64,000 bases of DNA from Rhodoferax sp. (GCA_030682475.1 JAUXOA010000029.1:52562-116561), one strand, 5' to 3'. Shown: positions 8,189 through 17,045, counted from the first letter of the stretch. Made by a program: numbers and translations. The notes: generated by a model not told the origin, from the sequence alone.

Positions 8189-9504
8189 ATACCACTGTTG
8201 CCATGCCCACTTCCGTCAAGAAGCCGCAAAACGTCCAGAAAGAGGACGCGATGTGGCTGCAAAAGGAGCTCCTCTCGAAAAACTACACGGAGTTGGCCAC
8301 CGCCCGTGCCAATAACCGCAAAGTGTCCGCCACCTTTGTGCCGGGCAACCTCAACGAGTTGTTGATGTGCTTTGACTTTGCGCGCAGCTTGCCCGAGACC
8401 AACGCCCTGCAAAACGGCATGCGCAAGAAGTCGGGCAAGATGATCATGGACGCCGAGCGCGACGGCCATTCCGAAGACGTCTGCACCTATGTCAAGGCGG
8501 ACCTCGGGATGATGCTGGGTGGCGAGATTGGCCCCACCGGTGAAGCGCTGCCCAAGCCGGACATCCTGCTGCTTTCGTATACCGGCTGCTTTACCTTCAT
8601 GAAATGGTTTGAACTGATCCGTCACAAGTACGGATGCGAAACCGTCATGCTGCATGTGCCCTACCAGGGCGAGGGAAAAATCTCGCCCAGCATGCGCGAC
8701 TACGTGGTCAAGCAGCTCAAGGAAACTATCATTCCGACGCTGGAGCGCATCTCCGGCGTCAAGTTCGACATCGACCGCCTGCGCCAGTACATGCGCGAAT
8801 CGGCCAAGGCTGAAGACGATCTGGTGGCGGTGCTGGAGTCGGCCAAGAGCCGACCCTCGCCGATCGATGGCTACTTTGGCGCTGTGTACTACATCGGCCC
8901 GATGTTCACCGCTTTTCGTGGCACGCCCGAGGCCACGCAGTACTACCAGACGCTGCGCGCCGAGATCGAGCAGCGTGTGCGTGAAGGCAAGGGCCCGATC
9001 ACGCCAGAGGGTGAAATGGGCGAAGAAAAATACCGCCTGGTGGTAGAGGGCCCGCCCAACTGGACCAGCTTTCGCGAGTTCTGGAAGATGTTTTATGACG
9101 AAGGTGCGGTGGTGGTCTCCAGTACCTATGCCAAGGTTGGCGGCTTGTACGATCTGGGCTTCCGCCACGACCCGGACCATCCGCTTGAGTCGCTGGCCGA
9201 GTACTGCCTGGGTTGCTACACCAACCTGAACCTGCCTTCCCGCATTGACCTGATCTGCAGGTACATCGACGAGTACCAGGCCGACGGTTTGCTGATCAAC
9301 TCGATCAAGAGCTGCAACAGCTTCTCTGCCGGTCAGCTGTTGATCATGCGTGAGGTCGAGAAGCGCACCGGCAAGCCGGCCGCTTTTATCGAGACCGATC
9401 TGGTGGACCCACGTTACTTCTCCGGGGCCAACGTGAAGAACCGGCTGGAGAGCTATTTCCAGATGGTCAAGGCCAAGCGCGCCGCCCTGACTGGCGTGCA
9501 CTAG
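8185..9504 (+). CDS. bcrB: Benzoyl-CoA reductase, subunit beta (BcrB)
   Basis: This 439-residue partner of BcrC is in the same dehydratase component D superfamily. Recognisable parts are LSYTGCFTFMKWFELIRHKY near residue 130, a Cys in AEYCLGCYTNLNLPSR and SIKSCNSFSAGQLLIMREVE near the C-terminus, all typical of cluster- and CoA-binding regions. It acts with BcrC at the substrate site, while BcrA and BcrD supply ATP-driven electrons. The ATG at 8185 overlaps the bcrC stop (ATGA). A double GGGACAGA repeat follows the stop and separates this gene from bcrA by about 150 bases. Confidence 0.94.
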   Translation: MNTTVAMPTSVKKPQNVQKEDAMWLQKELLSKNYTELATARANNRKVSATFVPGNLNELLMCFDFARSLPETNALQNGMRKKSGKMIMDAERDGHSEDVCTYVKADLGMMLGGEIGPTGEALPKPDILLLSYTGCFTFMKWFELIRHKYGCETVMLHVPYQGEGKISPSMRDYVVKQLKETIIPTLERISGVKFDIDRLRQYMRESAKAEDDLVAVLESAKSRPSPIDGYFGAVYYIGPMFTAFRGTPEATQYYQTLRAEIEQRVREGKGPITPEGEMGEEKYRLVVEGPPNWTSFREFWKMFYDEGAVVVSSTYAKVGGLYDLGFRHDPDHPLESLAEYCLGCYTNLNLPSRIDLICRYIDEYQADGLLINSIKSCNSFSAGQLLIMREVEKRTGKPAAFIETDLVDPRYFSGANVKNRLESYFQMVKAKRAALTGVH

Positions 9505-9641
9505 TGAAACCTTGTGGGACAGACCGCAGTTACCAACCGAAAACCTTGTGGGACAGCCCGCAGTTACACGAAGTGAACAAGCTCTGTCCCCAACTGATCG
9601 TCAGATGCTGGATGTTCACAAGCTCTGTCCCCAACTAATTA
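9504..9641 (+). repeat. GGGACAGA intergenic repeat, copy 3 (composite)
   Basis: Two left arms (GTGGGACAGACCGCAGTTAC and GTGGGACAGCCCGCAGTTAC) are followed by two right arms (CAAGCTCTGTCCCCAACTGA and CAAGCTCTGTCCCCAACTAA). The array occupies the whole bcrB-bcrA gap and ends 12 bases before the bcrA ATG. Tandem growth by duplication of half units is apparent. Confidence 0.9.
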
Positions 9642-9653
9642 GAAAGACCCATC

Positions 9654-10997
9654 ATGCGTTGCTTCATCGGCATTGACCTCGGATCGACCACCACCAAAGC
9701 GGTGGTCATGGACGAGAACCAGAACATCATCGGGCGCGGCATCACCAACTCGCGCTCCAACTACGACACCGCCGCCACCATTGCCAAACAGGAGGCGATG
9801 GTCAACGGCCGCTTCTACCTGTTCCGCCAGGCCTTGGGCACGACCCATGCGCTCAATGGCGCGCTGGACGGTTTTCTTGGCCAACTGGAACGTGATTTCC
9901 GTCTGGAACAGTACCTGGAACAGTTGGGTGACCTGGAAGAAACCTGCCACCGCAGCCTGGCCACCGCCAAGTTCGGTGACGCTACCCGGGCGGTGGAGGT
10001 GGCGCTGACCGAGGTGTTCCGCCGTCTGCAAAGCGAAGCCGGCGAACTCTTCAAGCCCGGTGCCAAGCGCAAGTCTGACTTCTTCCGCGACATCGCGGGC
10101 AGCCAGTACCTCGCCATCGGCGAGGCGGTGGCCAAAGAGGCGGGTACCCGTTACGACTTTTTACTCAACGTGTTCGACCGCTCCATCATCGAGGTGGAAA
10201 ACCGCGTTTATGCCGACTCCATTCGCCGCCACCTGCTGGCAGCGCTGGAGCGCACCTTTGTCGCCATGCCTGAAACGGCAGCGCGACGCAGCCAGGTGGA
10301 AGCCCCGATCAAGGGCATTCTGGACACCGAGATGGAAGAAACCTACGTGGTGGGAACCGGCTATGGCCGCGCCCGCCTGCCGTTTTCCAAGGAGCACATC
10401 CGGTCTGAGATTTTGTGCCACGGTCTGGGCGCGCATGTGATGTACCCCCACACCGCCACCGTGCTTGACATTGGCGGGCAGGACACCAAGGCGATCCAGA
10501 TCGACCCCCACGGCATTGTCGAAAGCTTCCAGATGAACGACCGCTGCGCGGCCGGCTGCGGGCGCTACCTGGGCTACATAGCGGATGAGATGAACATGGG
10601 TCTGCATGAACTCGGGCCCCTGGCCATGAAGTCCACCAAGACCATCCGCATCAACTCCACCTGCACCGTGTTTGCCGGCGCCGAGCTGCGCGACCGCCTT
10701 TCGCTGGGCGACAAGCGCGAGGACATCATGGCTGGCCTGCACCGCGCCATCATCCTGCGCGCCATGTCGATCCTGGCGCGCTCCGGCGGCATTCGCGACC
10801 AGTTCACCTTCACCGGGGGCGTGGCCAAGAACGAAGCGGCAGTGAAGTCGTTGCGCGATCTGATTTACGAGAACTACGGCCAGCTCACCATCAACATCGA
10901 CCCAGACTCCATCTACACCGGTGCACTGGGTGGCGCCACCTTCGCCTGGCGCGCCGTGCTGGACGATGGCAAAGTGGCCGAAAGCCGCCCTAACTGA
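9654..10997 (+). CDS. bcrA: Benzoyl-CoA reductase, ATPase subunit alpha (BcrA)
   Basis: The 447-residue ASKHA-fold ATPase is of the BcrA/BcrD/HgdC activator family. The phosphate-binding loop is [16 protein letters not shown] at the N-terminus, a second is [12 protein letters not shown], and the adenosine motif is [15 protein letters not shown]. Cys residues in [20 protein letters not shown] fit the [4Fe-4S] cluster bridged between BcrA and BcrD. The long N-terminal half is typical of BcrA rather than the short activators. ATP hydrolysis by this subunit drives low-potential electron transfer from ferredoxin to the BcrBC site. Only a weak ribosome site (AGAAAGACC) precedes the ATG. Confidence 0.94.
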   Translation: MRCFIGIDLGSTTTKAVVMDENQNIIGRGITNSRSNYDTAATIAKQEAMVNGRFYLFRQALGTTHALNGALDGFLGQLERDFRLEQYLEQLGDLEETCHRSLATAKFGDATRAVEVALTEVFRRLQSEAGELFKPGAKRKSDFFRDIAGSQYLAIGEAVAKEAGTRYDFLLNVFDRSIIEVENRVYADSIRRHLLAALERTFVAMPETAARRSQVEAPIKGILDTEMEETYVVGTGYGRARLPFSKEHIRSEILCHGLGAHVMYPHTATVLDIGGQDTKAIQIDPHGIVESFQMNDRCAAGCGRYLGYIADEMNMGLHELGPLAMKSTKTIRINSTCTVFAGAELRDRLSLGDKREDIMAGLHRAIILRAMSILARSGGIRDQFTFTGGVAKNEAAVKSLRDLIYENYGQLTINIDPDSIYTGALGGATFAWRAVLDDGKVAESRPN

Positions 10998-11113
10998 AAC
11001 CTTTCCGGACAGACTGCAACCTGAAAACTTGCGGGACAGACCGCAGCTACGCGTAGCGAGCAAGCTCTGTCCTCAACCGTTCAAGGCGAGCAAGCTCTGT
11101 CCCCAACTGATTA
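10996..11113 (+). repeat. GGGACAGA intergenic repeat, copy 4 (composite)
   Basis: A decayed left arm (CCGGACAGACTGCAA), a full unit (TTGCGGGACAGACCGCAGCT ... AGCTCTGTCCTCAAC) and an extra right arm (AGCAAGCTCTGTCCCCAACT) fill the bcrA-bcrD gap. The last bases (GATTAAAAGGAG) run straight into the bcrD ribosome binding site. Confidence 0.9.
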
Positions 11114-11127
11114 AAAGGAGAACAATC

Positions 11128-11982
11128 ATGAGCATCACGACCATCGGTATTGACATCGGTTCGGGCGCGGTCAAGTCCGTGCTCTTTCGTACGCACAAAG
11201 GCACGGACGACGATAAACACGAGTGGCTGTCCAAGCGCTGCGAGCGCATTCGCAACCGCGACATCATGACACTGGCGCAGGAGGGTTTTGACGGCGTCAT
11301 GGCTGACGCCGGGCTCAGCCGCGACGACATCGACTACATCGCCACCACCGGCGAAGGCGAAAACGTCAAGTTTGCCACCGGACACTTCTACTCCATGACC
11401 ACGCACGCCCGCGGCGGCATCTTTCTGGACCCCACAGCACGCGCCGTGGTGGACATTGGCGCGCTGAACGGTCGCGCCATTTACATCGACGAGCGCGGCA
11501 AAGTACTGTCCTACAAGATGACCAGCCAGTGCGCCTCGGGCTCGGGCCAGTTCCTGGAGAACATCGCGCGTTACCTGGGGGTGGCGGTGGAAGAAATCGG
11601 GTCGCTATCGCAAAGCTCCAAAGACCCGGAAAAAGTCAGCTCCATCTGCGCCGTGCTGGCCGAGACTGACGTCATCAACATGGTCTCTCGCGGCATCGCC
11701 ACGGCCGACATTTTGAAGGGCATTCACATGTCCATGGCCTCGCGCATCGTCAAGCTGCTGAAGATCACTGGCATCAAGAGCGGCACCGCGCTGATCACCG
11801 GCGGTCTGGCGCTCGACACCGGCTTGCTGGCAGCCATTCAGGAAGAGATGATCGCTGAGAAGGTGCCGGTGACGGCCAGATCGCACCCTGATTCCATTTA
11901 CGCCGGCGCCATTGGCGCAGCATTGTGGGGCGCCTTCCGCCACAGTAAACTTGCTGAGCTGGAGGCCCAGGTCGCCGCCTGA
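11128..11982 (+). CDS. bcrD: Benzoyl-CoA reductase, ATPase subunit delta (BcrD)
   Basis: The 284-residue ASKHA ATPase is the short partner of BcrA. Motifs are GIDIGSGAVKSVLF, VDIGALNGRAIYID, the cluster Cys in KMTSQCASGSGQFLENIARY, SICAVLAETDVINM and LITGGLALDTGLL. BcrA and BcrD share one [4Fe-4S] cluster and split two ATP per electron pair. A strong ribosome site (AAAGGAGAAC) precedes the ATG. A ferredoxin gene follows 37 bases downstream, completing the electron path from KorAB. Length and order match the Thauera-type enzyme. Confidence 0.94.
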   Translation: MSITTIGIDIGSGAVKSVLFRTHKGTDDDKHEWLSKRCERIRNRDIMTLAQEGFDGVMADAGLSRDDIDYIATTGEGENVKFATGHFYSMTTHARGGIFLDPTARAVVDIGALNGRAIYIDERGKVLSYKMTSQCASGSGQFLENIARYLGVAVEEIGSLSQSSKDPEKVSSICAVLAETDVINMVSRGIATADILKGIHMSMASRIVKLLKITGIKSGTALITGGLALDTGLLAAIQEEMIAEKVPVTARSHPDSIYAGAIGAALWGAFRHSKLAELEAQVAA

Positions 11983-12019
11983 TCCCCATCACGCAAATCA
12001 GAACCAAAAGGAAAACAAA

Positions 12020-12265
12020 ATGGCCTTGTTTATCACCGAAGACTGCACCGCTTGCGACGCCTGCCTGTCGGTCTGCCCCAATGACGCCATTGCCGTGGGC
12101 GACCCGGTCTACGTGATTGACCCGTTGCGTTGCACTGAATGCGTGGGCGCCGAAGACGAGCCCCAGTGCAAACTGGTCTGTCCAGCTGACTGCTTTATCA
12201 TCCACCCCGATTTTGTGGAAAGCCCGGAAGAGTTGCAGGCCAAGTACGAGTCGCTGCACAGCTAA
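12020..12265 (+). CDS. fdx: 2[4Fe-4S] ferredoxin, electron donor to benzoyl-CoA reductase
   Basis: The 81-residue ferredoxin has a first cluster motif CTACDACLSVCP and a second motif with a widened loop (CTECVGAEDEPQCKLVCP), followed by a short helical C-terminus. The insertion between the second and third Cys of the second motif is the Allochromatium-type arrangement, also seen in the ferredoxin that feeds Thauera benzoyl-CoA reductase. It probably carries electrons from KorAB to BcrAD. A purine-rich AAAAGGAAAAC precedes the ATG. It is the last plus-strand gene of the operon and converges with the MocA-like gene 14 bases away. Confidence 0.93.
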   Translation: MALFITEDCTACDACLSVCPNDAIAVGDPVYVIDPLRCTECVGAEDEPQCKLVCPADCFIIHPDFVESPEELQAKYESLHS

Positions 12266-12279
12266 AGCCAACGCACGGC

Positions 12280-12810
12280 TCAAGCGCCGCGCAGCAGCCG
12301 CGCGGCGGCCTGTAGATCATCGACGGTATCAATGTCGGTCACGCAACCAATATCCTCCACTATTAATTCAATAGCAGTATAGGCATGAATAACGGGGGCT
12401 GCGCCCTGCTTTCCCTTCAAGTTCAGGAGTGCCTGGCGACAACCGGCATGAAACCCGACCGGGTGTCCGCGCTGCCCCCGGTAAAGGGGCACCACCACAT
12501 CATGAGCACTCAGCGCCGCCGCAACAGCACGCAGGGTGTCGCTTTGAATCAGGGGCAAATCACCCGGCAGAATCAACCAGCCAGCGGCCTGCGGTGTGGA
12601 ATGCACAGCGGCCGCAATCGAGTCGCCCATGCCGGGCTGGCCGCTGTCTTCAAGATGCCACGGCAGGCCACTGGCCTGCACGGCGTCCAGCGTATGTTGC
12701 AGCACCGTCTTGCCCGCCAGCAGTGCCCGCAGCTTGTGGGTGGTGCCGCCGGACGCTGCAAAACGTTCGCCGCGCCCGGAGGCCAGAACAATGACGGTCG
12801 GCAAATTCAA
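12280..12810 (-). CDS. MocA-like nucleotidyltransferase (molybdenum cofactor cytidylyltransferase type)
   Basis: The 176-residue NTP-transferase begins with the nucleotide-binding signature VIVLASGRGERFAASGG and has the PGDLPLIQSDTL metal-binding motif of the MobA/MocA family. Such proteins attach CMP or GMP to molybdopterin. The start overlaps the xdhC-like stop by 4 bases, so the two are coupled. With XdhC it probably matures a xanthine-oxidase-type molybdoenzyme; no such enzyme is in the window. 4-Hydroxybenzoyl-CoA reductase, a molybdoenzyme of anaerobic aromatic pathways, is one candidate client (inference). CTP or GTP preference cannot be told from this reading. Confidence 0.82.
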   Translation of the reverse strand: MNLPTVIVLASGRGERFAASGGTTHKLRALLAGKTVLQHTLDAVQASGLPWHLEDSGQPGMGDSIAAAVHSTPQAAGWLILPGDLPLIQSDTLRAVAAALSAHDVVVPLYRGQRGHPVGFHAGCRQALLNLKGKQGAAPVIHAYTAIELIVEDIGCVTDIDTVDDLQAAARLLRGA

Positions 12811-13817
12811 GTCAGTGCACAGTTGGTAGTGATGGTCGCCGCCCCAAGCACCCCGTTTTTGACCTGGACGATCTCGGCCATGATGGCGACCGCAATCTCG
12901 GCGGGGGTTTTGGCGCCCAGCGCCAGACCGACCGGGCCGTGCAAGCGGGCCAGTTCGTCAGGGCTCAAATTGAAGTGCTCGGCCAATCGCTGCTTGCGGG
13001 CATCCTGGTTGCGCCGCGACCCCAATGCACCGACGTAAAAAGCACTGGATTGAAGCGCTTCGAGCAAAGCCATGTCGTCCAGTTTGGGGTCGTGCGTGAG
13101 GGCCACAATAGCGGTGTGGGCATCGGGCACCAGCTCGCGCACCACATCGTCGGGCATGCCCTCGATGCGCCGGATGCCAGTCATGCCGGCAATTAAGGTA
13201 GCGGCATATTCTTCACGCGGGTCGCACACCAACACTTCAAAATCCAGCATGAGCGCCATCTGCGCCACCGCCTGTGACAACTGGCCGGCACCTATCAACA
13301 GCAGGCGCCATTTGGGGCCAAACACGGTGGTGAGCGTGCTGCCGTCAAACTGCATGGTTTGCCCCCGCACCGCGCTTGCGAGCAGCACCGCACCGGTGGC
13401 CAGCGTCAGCGTGCGCGCCACCAGTTGGTGGGCGGCCGTGCGCGCCAGCAATTGCGCCACCCAGGCGGTATCCAGCAAGGGCTCTTGGACCAGCCGCAAG
13501 GTGCCGCCGCAAGGCAAACCAAAACGGCTTGCTTCTTCCTGGCTGACGCCATAGGCGACCAGGGCCGGTTTGGTGTTATTTGGCGTCCGGCCCGAAGTTT
13601 CGAGCGCTGCCTTGGTGCGGGCAATCAAATCGTCTTCGACGCAACCGCCTGATACCGAACCGCTCACCACCCCGTCGTCACGTACCGCCAACAAGGCACC
13701 TGGTGGACGCGGCGCACTGCCCCAGGTTTGCACCACGGTGACCAGCGTGACCGCATGGCCGGCGCTGTGCCAGGCTAGCGCGTCACTCAATACTCTGAGA
13801 TCAAGACTTTCCATCAA
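12807..13817 (-). CDS. XdhC/CoxI-family molybdenum enzyme maturation protein
   Basis: This 336-residue protein has the N-terminal XdhC/CoxI segment (HAVTLVTVVQTWGSAPRPPG, then VSGSVSGGCVEDDL) and a C-terminal Rossmann domain (LLLIGAGQLSQAVAQMAL; IVALTHDPKLDDMALLEAL; ALGSRRNQDARKQRL). XdhC proteins bind molybdenum cofactor, help its sulfuration and insert it into xanthine-dehydrogenase-family enzymes. It is paired with the MocA-like gene downstream. Two adjacent ATG codons begin the frame; the first is taken. A reversed GGGACAGA repeat lies just upstream, with GATTAAAAGGTGG-like bases leading to the start. Confidence 0.88.
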   Translation of the reverse strand: MMESLDLRVLSDALAWHSAGHAVTLVTVVQTWGSAPRPPGALLAVRDDGVVSGSVSGGCVEDDLIARTKAALETSGRTPNNTKPALVAYGVSQEEASRFGLPCGGTLRLVQEPLLDTAWVAQLLARTAAHQLVARTLTLATGAVLLASAVRGQTMQFDGSTLTTVFGPKWRLLLIGAGQLSQAVAQMALMLDFEVLVCDPREEYAATLIAGMTGIRRIEGMPDDVVRELVPDAHTAIVALTHDPKLDDMALLEALQSSAFYVGALGSRRNQDARKQRLAEHFNLSPDELARLHGPVGLALGAKTPAEIAVAIMAEIVQVKNGVLGAATITTNCALT

Positions 13818-13826
13818 GCCACCTTT

Positions 13827-13885
13827 TAATTAGTTGAGGACAGAGCTTCGCTACGCTTTGGACTGTCCCGCATTATTTTAATTAG
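13827..13885 (-). repeat. GGGACAGA intergenic repeat, copy 5 (reverse)
   Basis: On the minus strand this unit reads ATGCGGGACAGTCCAAAGCG ... GAAGCTCTGTCCTCAACTAA, a short, diverged copy. Its right arm ends about 10 bases before the xdhC-like start, the same placement relative to a start codon as at bcrA, bcrD and cvpA. Confidence 0.82.
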
Positions 13886-13944
13886 GTTTGACCCTCACAT
13901 GCTACCTGGGAGCATGGTGTGGGTGCACTGCGGCCTCTGATTGT

Positions 13945-15471
13945 TCAACTGCTGGAATGATCAGCGGGAAAGAGCAAAGATTTAATAACGATCGGCACGA
14001 CGCCCGGGGGGTCAAGCCATTCGCCAACATCGACGAAGTCCAGCTCCTGCAGCTTGATCCCATCGATCGACACAATTTTTCCGTCGAGATGAAGTTCATC
14101 ATGCAGGATGCGGCCGAGCGAGGCGCCCACATCTCCATCGATCATCAAGAAAAGAGTCTGCTCTCTGCGGCCGGAAGGCGCCGCAAACTGCAAGATGGCC
14201 TTGGCCATCGCCAGCAGCCGGGAGTGATCCGGCTCACCGTCCCACGCAAACGCAAGCGCCAGCCGGACACCGGGTTCCACATCCCTCGCGTCCGCATTCC
14301 GTCTGAAGGCATCGACGATCTTATCGATCTCGATGTGTTCCGAGAGATCCAGGCCGAGGTGCACCACGGGTACGTTATGGACGGGCAATACGCCCGTATC
14401 GGGCAGGTAAATGGTCTTGCCGCTGACCTGTACCGTAAATTGCGAGGCACCGATCACCGTCGCACGGATCCGCTCCATCGGCTCTATGACGGGGATTGCG
14501 ATACGAGCCTTGACCTGCTTGACGATTTCAGTGGCGAGCAATTGGGCAATGTCGCCGTGACCCACGCTTTCCCGGCCGTAAATATACTCGGCGACGCCCC
14601 CCGAAAACGTAATAAAACCAGGCTTGACTGTTCTCGACAAAGGGTCGGTCAACTCAAGCGCCTTGCCAAGCTCATCGATAGCACTTCCGCAGATCTGATC
14701 GACCACGATCGTTGCCAGCCGCTGCGCAATTGCAATCCGAGCTGTCTCTTCTGCAAAGGTGCTTGGTGATGCTTCAATTCCCAGTTGCTTGGCCACCCGA
14801 TGCGCGGATTCATCGATCCGGGTCCACGCGCCCGTTCCGTCCCGGGCCAGCAGGCGGCCGCCAACTGCAAGGGCGGCGACGCTGATGATCTTCCCGCTAT
14901 CGATCAATGCCAGCTTCGTGGTGCCGCCGCCCACGTCCACGTGAAGGCCGCATTCGCCTCTGCGCCGCGATAAATCGGTCGCCCCGGAGCCGTGTGCCGC
15001 CAAAATGCATTCCAGCTTATGCCCTGCGGTTGCGCAAACAAACTTACCGGATTCGGCGGCAAATATCTCGTCGATCGCGCGCGCATTTTTGCGTTTGATC
15101 GCTTCGCCGGTCAGTATCACGGCACCACTGTCGATATCACTGCGACGCAGGCCGGCGTCATGGTACGCATGGTGGATGAAGTGCGCCAGTTCGCGGGCAT
15201 CGATCGTGCCGTCCGGCAGAAATGGCGTCAATATGATCGGTGAACGCCACAAGATCTGACGGTCGATCACGATGAAGCGACTGGACAATCCCTCCGGCAA
15301 CCGCCTGAGCGTGACGCGGGCAAACAGCAGATGCGAGGTCGAGCTTCCGATGTCGATGCCGACCGTCCGCAGGTCGATGGTCTCCTGTTCCCAGATCAAC
15401 TGGGCGATCGCCGCCTGGTCGGCTTCATTCAACAGATCATGTTCGTGATCGAACTCAAGGTCATGTGCCAC
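13945..15471 (-). CDS. EutA-like ethanolamine ammonia-lyase reactivase (orphan)
   Basis: The 508-residue ASKHA-fold protein resembles EutA, the ATP-dependent factor that reactivates B12-dependent ethanolamine ammonia-lyase. Visible segments are VGIDIGSSTSHLLFARVTLR, VILTGEAIKRKNARAI, LHVDVGGGTTKLALID and FITFSGGVAEYIYGRE. A GTG start at 15471 is preceded by AAGGAG at ideal distance; the ATG two codons later lacks that spacing. No eutB, eutC or microcompartment gene is in the window. The only close neighbour is the two-domain cupin protein 43 bases upstream, apparently co-transcribed. Either it serves a lyase elsewhere or it belongs to a separate EutA-like branch with another client. Confidence 0.75.
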   Translation of the reverse strand: MAHDLEFDHEHDLLNEADQAAIAQLIWEQETIDLRTVGIDIGSSTSHLLFARVTLRRLPEGLSSRFIVIDRQILWRSPIILTPFLPDGTIDARELAHFIHHAYHDAGLRRSDIDSGAVILTGEAIKRKNARAIDEIFAAESGKFVCATAGHKLECILAAHGSGATDLSRRRGECGLHVDVGGGTTKLALIDSGKIISVAALAVGGRLLARDGTGAWTRIDESAHRVAKQLGIEASPSTFAEETARIAIAQRLATIVVDQICGSAIDELGKALELTDPLSRTVKPGFITFSGGVAEYIYGRESVGHGDIAQLLATEIVKQVKARIAIPVIEPMERIRATVIGASQFTVQVSGKTIYLPDTGVLPVHNVPVVHLGLDLSEHIEIDKIVDAFRRNADARDVEPGVRLALAFAWDGEPDHSRLLAMAKAILQFAAPSGRREQTLFLMIDGDVGASLGRILHDELHLDGKIVSIDGIKLQELDFVDVGEWLDPPGVVPIVIKSLLFPADHSSS

Positions 15472-15514
15472 GCTGACTCCTTGCCTGGATCGTCGTAGTC
15501 ATCGACCTGCGGTA

Positions 15515-16729
15515 CTAAACAGCAGGGCCGATGGATCTCGGCGTACTGATGACTCCACTCAGCGCTTCGGGGGGCAACTTGAGGATCGCCGGTTCGTCGA
15601 ATATCTCGCCCATTTCAGACGCGACACCCGAGGTTCCCAGCGCCTCCAGCCACTTGCGATGAATACGAGGATCCTGGTCTTCGTATTCGATCTGGCGGCC
15701 CCCCTGAGAAATCGAAATCGAACCCGCGCCCTCGGAGCTTTTACGTCTGAGCGAAATAAATGGATAGCGCCGGCTGCCCAGACTGCAAGCCAGGTAGCGT
15801 GCCGGGCTTGGCCCGGTGTTGAAATGCTGGTGGAACATCCAGAACGGCGGGGTGTACATGAACCCGTGCTGCCACGGAAATTCCTTGAACTCCGAATCGC
15901 CTTCGTGCCACAAAAGCGAATAGCCCACCCCATCGACCGCATGCACATGGGTGCCGGCCGCATGACGATGGGCTTTCTTGTACCGCCCCTTCGGAATTTG
16001 CGATACGTGGGCGTGCATCGTTCCGTCGGCGAGGATAAAACTCACGTTCGTCGATCCTTTGCCGCGCTCTTCAAACTCGTACAGCTTGAAGCTCGACAAA
16101 TCGTGGACAAAGTTCGTCTCCCAGAGATTTCGCTTGATCGTATTCGCGGCGATCCAGGTGCTGTGATCGCCCTCCCCGTCAAAGTGCTTCGATTGGCCTG
16201 CACGCTCCGGGAAAGCGAATGAATTGTCGAAGACGAAATCGAGGTTGTGATAGAGATTGATCGTAATCGGCGCGTTGTTGGTGCATGAAATCCGGAGGGG
16301 GCGCGCACCCGTGCCATTGAAAATCTGGTACTGGCAATTGAGCGGGATCGCGAACATCGCCTTGGGTCCCCACTCGAATACACGCACCTCCCCGTTCGGC
16401 AGCCAGACCTTGGTCGAGCCATGACCGGCGAGCACGAAACAAAACACCTCGTATAAATGCCTGACCGGGCGAGTCTTTGCGCTCGGCGCGACTTCAAGCA
16501 CGTAATTCGCCATGAAATCGCCTGCGCCATGGGTGTGCGCAAAGCAGCCCCGCGCCTCATACCGGTCCCAGGGGCCGGTCTCCAGCTCGAGCAGGTTGTG
16601 GCCGAAATCCAGATGGATCGGGATTCCTTCGCCTTCGGACCAATCGCGGTAGGGATCGACCAGAACATTGGCCTGCTTGGCCGGGACACTTTCATTCGCT
16701 GAGGGATTTGCGCCACCGTGACTCGTCAT
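15515..16729 (-). CDS. Two-domain cupin protein of unknown function
   Basis: This 404-residue protein shows two cupin-like halves. The first has GCFAHTHGAGDFMANYVLEV and VFCFVLAGHGSTKVWLPNGE; the second has KKAHRHAAGTHVHAVDGVGY and PPFWMFHQHFNTGPSPARYL. The His-rich HRHAAGTHVH and HQH motifs look like metal ligands, as in dioxygenases or isomerases of the cupin superfamily. The family was not recognised more precisely. AAAAGGTG lies before the ATG. It sits upstream of the EutA-like gene and probably forms a two-gene operon with it. Product and substrate are unknown. Confidence 0.7.
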   Translation of the reverse strand: MTSHGGANPSANESVPAKQANVLVDPYRDWSEGEGIPIHLDFGHNLLELETGPWDRYEARGCFAHTHGAGDFMANYVLEVAPSAKTRPVRHLYEVFCFVLAGHGSTKVWLPNGEVRVFEWGPKAMFAIPLNCQYQIFNGTGARPLRISCTNNAPITINLYHNLDFVFDNSFAFPERAGQSKHFDGEGDHSTWIAANTIKRNLWETNFVHDLSSFKLYEFEERGKGSTNVSFILADGTMHAHVSQIPKGRYKKAHRHAAGTHVHAVDGVGYSLLWHEGDSEFKEFPWQHGFMYTPPFWMFHQHFNTGPSPARYLACSLGSRRYPFISLRRKSSEGAGSISISQGGRQIEYEDQDPRIHRKWLEALGTSGVASEMGEIFDEPAILKLPPEALSGVISTPRSIGPAV

Positions 16730-16749
16730 TGGGTCAACACCTTTTCATA

Positions 16750-17045
16750 ACAGATCTACCTTGATCGGACACCGGTCGCCTGGGCAAAGCGCATGTGGTT
16801 CCTTTATACGGAACGTCGGTCCGCAGGAAGTAACGAAGCTAATGTATCAATTTTTGCGGCCGGTGGCAAGCAGTGATGTGTCAGGTTTGGTCACTTGCCA
16901 TCTGGAAGAACGGCCGAATCGACAGGCACCGTCCACCCCAGGCGCAGGGTTACCCCAGGGCGAATCCGATCCGGTCGACTGGGTAGTCTGGTTCGATTTG
17001 GACTGATACGTCCCAATCCGGCTCCACACCCTCCCCCGCCTGCGC
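16750..17045. other. Intergenic stretch without a recognised gene
   Basis: I see no convincing coding sequence, RNA or repeat here. It lies between the cupin gene start and the IS21 remnant, so part of it may be scar sequence from the insertion element. The cupin-eutA-like promoter should be within 16,730-16,860, but no clear -35/-10 pair stands out. Confidence 0.4.

Noticed and set aside
8119..9501. 460-codon minus-strand open frame opposite bcrB
   Set aside because: It is fully antisense to bcrB, has no recognisable motif and starts or stops without ribosome signals.
13888..14769. Plus-strand open frame opposite the EutA-like gene
   Set aside because: It is a shadow of the minus-strand ASKHA protein, whose motifs are clear.
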